Positions 1 to 5,431 of a stretch of DNA of 6,586 nt are shown here, in pieces. The position numbers and the translations under genes are program-made. Below the pieces are notes generated by a model. The model saw only the letters and a list, made by a program, of their open reading frames with translations. It was not told the DNA's origin and did no database searches. The number at the start of each line of letters is the position of its first letter. Position 1 is the stretch's first letter. Source of the DNA: JAHEEL01 sp964581295 (lineage in GTDB: Bacteria > Actinomycetota > Acidimicrobiia > Spongiisociales > UBA5794); contig CAZONX010000115.1 of NCBI GenBank assembly GCA_964581295.1, positions 1 to 6,586 of the forward strand. Direction: 5' to 3'.

Positions 1-344
1 GGGTGTGGGCGCCGGGTCTCTTCGAATCGGCGGATGAGCACCCGGTCGTCGGCGTCGAGAAACAGCACGGTTGTGCGGAAATCCATCTCATGAAGCAGCT
101 CGATCGCTTCGGCGAGCTGTTCTGCGGTAACCCCAACGCGGGTGTCGACCACGACGGCATAGCGATGCTGCGGCTTCCCCCCGATACCGGACCGCTGGAC
201 GACATCAACGATCAGGTCGGCAGGAAGATTGTCGACGACGAAATACTCGAGATCTTCGAGGACGTTCGCGGCGTGCGATCTCCCGGCTCCCGACATCCCA
301 GTGATCACGACGACGTGTGGTTCGGCCGGCAGCAGATCATCCAT
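1..344 (-). CDS. rapZ: RapZ family P-loop nucleotide-binding regulator, N-terminal part (cut by window edge)
   Basis: This is the first 114 codons of a RapZ (YvcJ) family protein; family members are usually about 285 residues, so the C-terminal domain lies outside the window. A P-loop GMSGAGRS spans residues 16-23 after a hydrophobic strand (VVVIT). It is followed by the family-typical VVDNLP (36-41), a strand with Asp67 (VVVDTR) and the RRFEETRRPH segment (105-114). The P-loop has Arg22 where Walker A normally has Lys; from memory this is common in actinobacterial members. In E. coli RapZ is an RNase E adapter controlling glmS through GlmZ, and in Bacillus YvcJ binds and hydrolyses nucleotides. 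The actinobacterial role is less settled. The ATG at 344 lies inside the end of uvrC (overlap ATGGATGA, eight bases), with GGGAGA six bases upstream, so coupling to uvrC is likely. yvcK and whiA commonly follow in Gram-positives, but they are not visible here. Confidence 0.93.
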   Translation of the reverse strand, partial: MDDLLPAEPHVVVITGMSGAGRSHAANVLEDLEYFVVDNLPADLIVDVVQRSGIGGKPQHRYAVVVDTRVGVTAEQLAEAIELLHEMDFRTTVLFLDADDRVLIRRFEETRRPH

Positions 345-2163
345 GCAAACTCTCCCAAAGTGTTGCCGCCACCCTATCGGGCAGCACCTCGGCGAGATCC
401 GCTTTCGACGCCGCTCGAATCTGTTTCAGCGACCCGAAGCGTCGCACGAGCAGCTTCTTGCGTGCCGGGCCGAGGCCGGCCACGTCGTCGAGCACCGAGT
501 CGATCATCTTCTTTCCCCGCAACTTGCGGTGATAGGTGATCGCGAATCGATGCGCCTCATCGCGGATTCGTTGCAGGAGGTAGAGCGCCTCGCGTCCCTT
601 CGGTATCTGTATGGGATCCGAACGATTCGGGAGGTACACCTCTTCGAGCCGTTTTGCCAGACCAACCGCAGGGATCTCGATCCCCATGTCATCGAGTACC
701 GCGACCGCCCGCCCGAGCTGTCCGGCTCCCCCGTCGACCACGATGAGCGACGGCGGATACGCGAACCGGCCGCGCTCGTCGACCGGCAACTCTTGCTCGG
801 CCCGGTACGCGGTGAGACGTCGGCGAATGACCTCCTCCATGGAAGCGAAGTCGTCTTGCCCGCTCACCGTTCGGATCTTGAACCGTCGATAGTCGCTCTT
901 CTTGGGCAAACCATCCTCAAACACGACCATCGAGGCCACGGTGTTGGTCCCTTGGATGGTCGAGATGTCGTAGCACTCGATGCGCAACGGCGGATGCGGG
1001 AGTTGGAGCGTCGTTTGAAGATCGTTGAGTGCTCTGGCGCGCGCATTGTGATCGGTGTGTCGCTTCAATCGGTGTCGGTTGAACTCTTCGATCGCGTTAT
1101 CCGCTGCGGTCTCGAGGATCCGCCGCTTCGCTCCGCGCTGCGGCACCCGGAGCGACACTCGGCTCCCGCGCCGTTCGGTGAGCCATCGATTCCGCACGTC
1201 CGAGTCGTCTGGCAACTCCTGCACGAGGACTTCGCGCGGCGGCCGTTCCGACCCGTACAAGGCGGTGAGCAGAATGCCGATGAGGGCCGGGGTATCAACA
1301 TCTTCGACCCGGTCAACCACGGTGGCCTTGCGCCCGGTGATTCTCCCGCGTCGCACATGGAGCACGACGAGCGCCGCTTCGAGCTCATCGTCCGCGACGG
1401 CAATCACGTCGAAGTCGTCGGGCCGCTCGGTGACGAGTTCTTGGCGCTCCATGGCGGTGGCGACCGCGGTCAGCTGGTCGCGAATCCTCGCTGCCAGTTC
1501 ATACCGCTGGTTCTCCGCCGCCGCCTGCATCTCGCTGGTGAGGCGTTGCGTCACTTCTTCGGATGCACCGTCGAAGAACGAAGCGAGGCCTTCCACCAGC
1601 ACGTCGTAGTCGGCTGGTTCCACCTCACCAACACACGGCCCGGCACACTTCTCGATGTGGAACAGCAGACACGGCCGACCGACGGTTTCGTGTCTGCGAA
1701 ACTTCGCATCCGTGCAGGTCCGCACGGGGAACGTCCGAAGCATCAGATCGAGCGTTTGTCGTATTGCGTAGGCACGGGCGTAGGGTCCGAAATAGCGGAC
1801 GCCCTTTCGACGCTTGCCGCGCACCACCATTGCCCGCGGCCACTCCTGATCGACGGTCAGGGCCAGATACGGGAAGCTCTTGTCGTCGCGGAGGCGAATG
1901 TTGTAGCGAGGCTGGTGCTCGTGAACCAACGAATACTCCGCCATGATCGCGTCCACTTCGGACGGCGTCACGATCCAGTCGACACCCTCCGCGGCCTCCA
2001 CCATCGATGCAGTCTTGCCGCGAACGTCTTGCCCGAAGTAGTTCGCCAATCGCTTCCTCAGCGATTTCGCTTTGCCGACATAGAGCACCGCACCGTGTTC
2101 ATCGCGGAATAGATAGACACCGGGACCGTCCGGGATCTCTGAGGGGGGTGGGCGGCGCAGCAT
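337..2163 (-). CDS. uvrC: UvrABC excinuclease subunit C (UvrC)
   Basis: UvrC is the nuclease of nucleotide excision repair that cuts on both sides of a lesion marked by UvrB. At 608 residues it has normal full length and every domain is present. The GIY-YIG nuclease is at about 12-92, with GVY (15-17), YVG (28-30), Arg38 and Glu76 as the expected catalytic residues for the 3' incision. Cys150, Cys165, Cys173 and Cys177 match the four-cysteine Fe-S cluster pattern known in E. coli UvrC. A UVR motif for UvrB contact is at about 202-236. The RNase H-like 5' incision domain carries Asp399 (ECYDI), Asp437/Asp438, Asp477 (VVDGG) and His538. A C-terminal helix-hairpin-helix DNA-binding region is at about 553-605. 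The ATG at 2163 has GAGGG only two bases upstream, a short spacing, but the N-terminus fits the family. The stop overlaps the rapZ start. The gene is 42 bases downstream of a small ORF and probably in the same transcript. Confidence 0.98.
   Translation of the reverse strand: MLRRPPPSEIPDGPGVYLFRDEHGAVLYVGKAKSLRKRLANYFGQDVRGKTASMVEAAEGVDWIVTPSEVDAIMAEYSLVHEHQPRYNIRLRDDKSFPYLALTVDQEWPRAMVVRGKRRKGVRYFGPYARAYAIRQTLDLMLRTFPVRTCTDAKFRRHETVGRPCLLFHIEKCAGPCVGEVEPADYDVLVEGLASFFDGASEEVTQRLTSEMQAAAENQRYELAARIRDQLTAVATAMERQELVTERPDDFDVIAVADDELEAALVVLHVRRGRITGRKATVVDRVEDVDTPALIGILLTALYGSERPPREVLVQELPDDSDVRNRWLTERRGSRVSLRVPQRGAKRRILETAADNAIEEFNRHRLKRHTDHNARARALNDLQTTLQLPHPPLRIECYDISTIQGTNTVASMVVFEDGLPKKSDYRRFKIRTVSGQDDFASMEEVIRRRLTAYRAEQELPVDERGRFAYPPSLIVVDGGAGQLGRAVAVLDDMGIEIPAVGLAKRLEEVYLPNRSDPIQIPKGREALYLLQRIRDEAHRFAITYHRKLRGKKMIDSVLDDVAGLGPARKKLLVRRFGSLKQIRAASKADLAEVLPDRVAATLWESLHG
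351..356 (-). promoter_or_regulatory. Ribosome binding site of rapZ, inside uvrC
   Basis: The minus strand reads GGGAGA six bases before the rapZ ATG. It lies within the last codons of uvrC. This site decides the rapZ start and supports translation by ribosomes finishing uvrC. Confidence 0.6.
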
Positions 2164-2205
2164 CGCCCTCGATGGTATCGGTCGACGGAATGCTGGGTGG
2201 CCGTG

Positions 2206-2433
2206 CTACGCGGCGGTGCTCCGCCGGTGCACGATCGAGTCGAGAGCGTCGCGTGAGAGGTAGACGGCGCGTTCGCGAAGCAGTCGTATCTCACCTTCTC
2301 CCATCCATGACGGTGCAACGTCATACACGTCGACCTCGGGCACTACGGCGGCAATCTCGGAACTCGAACGGGCCTTGATGCAGCCCCACACCTGACCGGT
2401 GCCGTATTCGTAAGCAACGAGATGGTCCGTCAT
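2206..2433 (-). CDS. Small uncharacterised protein, 75 residues
   Basis: I do not recognise this with certainty. It encodes 75 residues, probably cytosolic, with no signal peptide or membrane segment. Visible features are an N-terminal strand-like part with YEYGTGQVW (8-16), a helix-prone stretch containing SSSEIAAVVPE (23-33), a second strand VDVYDV (34-39), then PSWM (41-44) and a charged amphipathic helix (about 47-70). This looks like a small alpha/beta fold. The tyrosine/glycine/tryptophan pattern followed by Pro-x-Trp-Met reminds me of short conserved hypothetical proteins in other bacteria, but I cannot name a family. The start at 2433 is well supported by GGAGG six bases upstream. The frame stays open further upstream, but that part overlaps the methyltransferase gene and is only an open shadow. 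It lies 62 bases after the methyltransferase stop and 42 bases before uvrC, all on one strand. Confidence 0.8.
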   Translation of the reverse strand: MTDHLVAYEYGTGQVWGCIKARSSSEIAAVVPEVDVYDVAPSWMGEGEIRLLRERAVYLSRDALDSIVHRRSTAA

Positions 2434-2439
2434 CGAGGT

Positions 2440-2444
2440 CCTCC
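2440..2444 (-). promoter_or_regulatory. Strong Shine-Dalgarno of the 75-residue ORF
   Basis: A perfect GGAGG lies six bases before the ATG at 2433 on the minus strand. It is the best ribosome binding site in the window, and it fixes the start of the small ORF rather than the much longer open frame upstream. Confidence 0.75.
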
Positions 2445-2495
2445 GTGTGTGCCGTTCCTTCCCTCGGTATCGGCATTTCGCCGCCGTGCCTTGAA

Positions 2496-3200
2496 TCAGC
2501 GAAGCCAGCGGGCACCGAGGAATCGTGGGATGCTCTCCTGACCCGCGTAGGAGGGCTCGCGCTCGATTGCCGCTCGGCCGAGCGGTGCCTCGACGAGCGT
2601 GTCGAGGCGCCATTCTGCCGAGGCGGCAGCGGTCAGCAGCTCCGAGACGGAGCGGTGATACATGCGCACGCTCTGGTCGCCGGCCGGCACGACGGTCGAA
2701 CCGGGGTGGAGGTAGTCGCCCCAACGCCAGAAGACATCGAGGTCTGGGTCCATGAACGGTCCCGACTGCGGTGCGGTAAAGATGGGGTGGTTGATCACGA
2801 CCACCAGCGTCCCGCCGGGTGCGACCACCCGCATCGCTTCGCTGAAGAACGCATCGACGTCCTGCACGAGATCGAGTACGAACACCGAGTAGGCCGTGTC
2901 GATTGCGCCACCGCGTACCCACGACAACGTTGGCAGCGCGCAGAGCGCGACGGGATGACTCGCCTTGGCGTCGGCCAGTAGTTTGGCGGATCGGTCGCAG
3001 CCGATCACTGCGGAGCCATGGTTCGCGAATCGACGGAGCCATTGGCCGTCGCCACAACCAAGCTCGAGGATCGGGCCGGACGGCGACCCGATCAGCCCGT
3101 CGAGCATCGGGGCGACATCCTCGAGGTAGACCGGATCGGTTGCGACCTCGGATCGCCACCAGGTAGCCACGTCGTCCCAGTTCGAGATCGGGTCGCTCAT
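2496..3200 (-). CDS. Class I SAM-dependent methyltransferase
   Basis: This 234-residue protein has a Rossmann-type methyltransferase fold. Motif I is ILELGCGDG (44-52). An acidic post-I segment is GCDRS (67-71), ending the second strand that normally holds the SAM ribose. A motif II region lies around DTAYSVFVLD (101-110). The loop APGGTLVVVINHP (127-139) matches the post-motif III segment of small-molecule (type 11/25) methyltransferases. The C-terminal part, with NHPIF, an aromatic FWRWGDY (157-163) and YHRSVSELL (181-189), resembles the cap region seen in such enzymes. The substrate cannot be read from the sequence. The ATG at 3200 overlaps the stop of the upstream membrane-protein gene by four bases (ATGA). 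Only a weak GGACGAGA precedes it, so its translation is probably coupled to that gene and the two products may share a pathway. No membrane segment or signal peptide is seen, so it should be cytosolic. Confidence 0.9.
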   Translation of the reverse strand: MSDPISNWDDVATWWRSEVATDPVYLEDVAPMLDGLIGSPSGPILELGCGDGQWLRRFANHGSAVIGCDRSAKLLADAKASHPVALCALPTLSWVRGGAIDTAYSVFVLDLVQDVDAFFSEAMRVVAPGGTLVVVINHPIFTAPQSGPFMDPDLDVFWRWGDYLHPGSTVVPAGDQSVRMYHRSVSELLTAAASAEWRLDTLVEAPLGRAAIEREPSYAGQESIPRFLGARWLR

Positions 3201-5374
3201 GGTGCGGTCTCGTCCGAACGTCGGTTGCGGCTGCGCATCACGCCCCAGGCTACGACGCTGAGCAGTGAGCCGATCGTGACCACGATGCCGAGATACTCCA
3301 CCCATGTCCTAGCGAACTCGAGCGAGACCGACTCCTCGGTCGGCACGACAACCATGAGCGACGGCGCCGCGCGGTAGGGCCCGAGCGCTCCGTCGGCACT
3401 CCAGTTCGGGAAGTATGAGACCTTGACGAGGTGCGGCACACCAACTGCCGTGGTTCGGAACGAGATCTGTCCGCCGTCGATCACAACATCGCTCACGGTG
3501 CCGTCGGCAGTCTCGATGTCGATCGCACCCGTGCCGTCGCGTTCCGTCACGGTGTCGACGCGCGGCCAGTCCCCCGGCCCGTCGGCCGTGAGCCACTCAT
3601 CGAGCCGATCGACGTCGTCGTACCAATCGAGCGACGCCGCGCTGAAAGCCGCGTCGCCGCTCCACACCGAGGGCACAAAGCGTGCGGTCTCGACCAGGCC
3701 GGACTCGGGCAGAGCGAAGACCACCCAGGGCCCAGCATCGGCAACGGACTCGAGGCCCGCCTCGCGCGCTGCTGCAGCGGCCTCCTCGGTGAACGACACG
3801 TAGTAGCTGACCCCATACACACCGAGATGGGCGATGCCGCGATCAAAGTCCATAGGGTGGTAGCGCAGACCGGAGATTCGCTCCGGACCCTCGAGCCCAA
3901 CCTCGCTGGCGTTGAGGAGGTTGAATGGCGTCGTGAGCGACGACTCCTGATAGACCCCCGCCATCGACGGATGCTCGGGACTCCAGTAGGGGAACAGCAT
4001 GAGCGCCAATTGCGTGCCGTAGGGCTCCATGCCGACGCTCTCCTCCCACATGATCCGACCCGGGGGGAGCTCGTCAATCGCATCCATCAGCGCCTCGTAT
4101 TCCGCGTACGGTTGCTTCCCTTCGTAGCCGGTGAAATCCCAGGCGACCCAATGCGGGACATCGCGCACCGCAAGCAGAGTTGAGAATGCGACCAGCAACA
4201 CGGCGACCATCGCGTAGCGGACCGACCCGTCGATTGATCCCGGGCGCCGTCGGCCGAGCGCGACCACGCCGGCGCCTACACCGATCCCTGCGAGGAGATA
4301 GACCGCCAGATACCAGTACGGAAGCAGCCGACCGTTGTTCAGCACACCGACGCCAACGAGCGGTAGGACGACGTACCCGCCGAGTGCGACCGCAGCGAGT
4401 GACACGAGCACGCAAATATCGGTGCGACGCTTCACGCTCCAGACGACCGCGCCGACCGCTGCCAGGACGGCGGGAACGAACTCGAGCGGCAGCGGCGATT
4501 CACCCCCGACGACGCCCGTCACGGCCTCCCACGCCATGTCGGTCGTCAGACCTTGCAGCACGCGAACGAGGAACGGGATCGACCAGAACGCCGTCAGACC
4601 GAAGCCGACCAGCCACGAGGCAACGACGGTTCGCGCGCTCGCGCGTCGGAACAGCCACGGAATCGCCACGGCGACAACAACAATCGTCGAGACCACATGG
4701 GAAAGGGTCACGGCGGCGAGGACGACGCCGGGCCACGGTCGCACCACGCCTCCCCCACGGACATCCCGCGAAACCAGAGCCAAATAGATCACCGCAAGCG
4801 TGAGCGACCAGGAGAACGAGAACTCCCCTGCGAGCGTCGACTTGATGTTCCCCCCGAAGATGTCGTAGCTCTCCATGAACACGAACGCCGCGGCGCCCGA
4901 GGCGGCGACCGCGGCAATCAGGCGGTCGAGCCCCATTGACCGCACGAGCGCGTAGCCGGACGGCGGAAGTGCGATCAGGCCGGCCGACACAACGATCTTG
5001 AGCGCGACTCCCGATGGAATGAGCCACCCGCCAAGCGCCGCGACGAGCATCGGAAGGGGGAAGTAGAATGTGAGTACCGGGAATCCGGCAAACGCGGCAT
5101 CGCTCCAGCCGGTGATCATCCATGCCGGAAGCAGATCGTCGCGCAGGATCTGCGGAAGCAGCACATGGGCACCGAGGTCGCCGCCGGTGGGCGTGTTCGT
5201 CGCGAGCATGCTCGGGAATCGGAGGATTGAGGCATCGACGCCGCTCCCCAGAAAGCCGAGCATCACGAATGCCACCAGAATCGTTGGAATCGCGACCAGC
5301 CACGCAATCGTTCGTCGCGGAACCTCTGGTCCACGGCTCACGGCGTCACTCGTCGGGTCTGGCTCTCTCGTCAC
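3197..5374 (-). CDS. Large polytopic membrane protein, GT-C / PTPS-related (YfhO-like) family, putative glycosyltransferase
   Basis: This 725-residue protein has a short charged N-terminus, then about 11-13 membrane segments. Approximate positions are 24-43, 95-118, 122-145, 151-168, 187-202, 216-240, 252-270, 298-314, 320-344, 351-373, 385-403 and a last one at 695-714, followed by the basic tail RSRNRR. After segment 1, TGGDLGAH (63-70) and PAWMITGWSDAAFAGFPV (83-100) lead into FYFPLPM (103-109). This resembles the first outer loop of GT-C-fold enzymes and of PTPS-related (6-pyruvoyl-tetrahydropterin synthase related) membrane proteins. Asp66 would be the candidate catalytic acid by analogy. 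About 290 residues (404-694), acidic and probably extracytoplasmic, end with VKVSYFPNW (650-658), a motif I associate with YfhO-like proteins. The start is GTG at 5374, with GAGG eight bases upstream. The stop overlaps the methyltransferase ATG. The membrane-glycosyltransferase role is inferred; donor and acceptor are unknown, and the exact segment count is uncertain. Confidence 0.85.
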   Translation of the reverse strand: MTREPDPTSDAVSRGPEVPRRTIAWLVAIPTILVAFVMLGFLGSGVDASILRFPSMLATNTPTGGDLGAHVLLPQILRDDLLPAWMITGWSDAAFAGFPVLTFYFPLPMLVAALGGWLIPSGVALKIVVSAGLIALPPSGYALVRSMGLDRLIAAVAASGAAAFVFMESYDIFGGNIKSTLAGEFSFSWSLTLAVIYLALVSRDVRGGGVVRPWPGVVLAAVTLSHVVSTIVVVAVAIPWLFRRASARTVVASWLVGFGLTAFWSIPFLVRVLQGLTTDMAWEAVTGVVGGESPLPLEFVPAVLAAVGAVVWSVKRRTDICVLVSLAAVALGGYVVLPLVGVGVLNNGRLLPYWYLAVYLLAGIGVGAGVVALGRRRPGSIDGSVRYAMVAVLLVAFSTLLAVRDVPHWVAWDFTGYEGKQPYAEYEALMDAIDELPPGRIMWEESVGMEPYGTQLALMLFPYWSPEHPSMAGVYQESSLTTPFNLLNASEVGLEGPERISGLRYHPMDFDRGIAHLGVYGVSYYVSFTEEAAAAAREAGLESVADAGPWVVFALPESGLVETARFVPSVWSGDAAFSAASLDWYDDVDRLDEWLTADGPGDWPRVDTVTERDGTGAIDIETADGTVSDVVIDGGQISFRTTAVGVPHLVKVSYFPNWSADGALGPYRAAPSLMVVVPTEESVSLEFARTWVEYLGIVVTIGSLLSVVAWGVMRSRNRRSDETAP

Positions 5375-5384
5375 ACACTCAGCC

Positions 5385-5427
5385 TCGGCAGATCGGGGCG
5401 GCCGGTACAGCGATATCGGCAGACCGG
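5385..5427. repeat. Imperfect 12-base direct repeat upstream of the membrane-protein gene
   Basis: TCGGCAGATCGG (5385-5396) and TCGGCAGACCGG (5416-5427) on the plus strand differ at one base and are 31 bases apart, close to three DNA turns. One copy touches the Shine-Dalgarno of the membrane-protein gene, and the other lies across the right arm of the hairpin. It could be a paired operator, or chance in GC-rich sequence. Confidence 0.4.
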
Positions 5428-5430
5428 CCG
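5399..5430 (-). other. GC-rich hairpin between uvrA and the membrane-protein gene (weak terminator, attenuator or processing element)
   Basis: CGGCCGGT (5399-5406) and ACCGGCCG (5423-5430) are perfect 8-bp inverted repeats with a 16-base loop. The hairpin begins two bases after the uvrA stop codon. There is no T-run after it on the minus strand, so it is not a canonical intrinsic terminator, although GC-rich Actinomycetota often lack U-tracts. The loop contains the palindrome CGATATCG (5411-5418). The structure could separate uvrA expression from the downstream genes or protect the 3' end of uvrA mRNA. Sequence alone does not decide between these. Confidence 0.5.
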
Positions 5431-5431
5431 G

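Noticed and set aside
229..2112. 627-codon open frame on the plus strand opposite uvrC
   Set aside because: It is antisense to a complete, motif-verified uvrC. Long antisense open frames are expected in GC-rich codon usage. The product has no recognisable domain and is rich in Arg, His and Pro, like a shadow translation.
2164..2205. Possible uvrC promoter in the 42-base spacer
   Set aside because: The best -10-like hexamer (TACCAT) sits almost on the Shine-Dalgarno, and no -35 partner is convincing. Read-through from upstream is simpler.
2434..2495. Possible terminator between the methyltransferase and the small ORF
   Set aside because: Only a 5-bp CGGCG/TGCCG stem with one wobble pair and a 3-base loop is seen, with no T-run. 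It is too weak to call.
2434..3159. N-terminal extension of the 75-residue ORF to a 317-residue protein
   Set aside because: The upstream part runs through the methyltransferase gene in another frame and is an Arg-rich, low-complexity translation. The strong GGAGG before 2433 marks the real start.
3201..3305. 35-residue longer start for the methyltransferase
   Set aside because: It would overlap the membrane-protein C-terminal coding region by over 100 bases and adds an Arg/Gln-rich tail not typical of the fold. The ATG in the ATGA overlap is the natural start.
4500..5303. 267-residue minus-strand open frame inside the membrane-protein gene
   Set aside because: It is out of frame with a protein that has clear membrane segments and conserved motifs, and its translation is Arg-rich and without domains.
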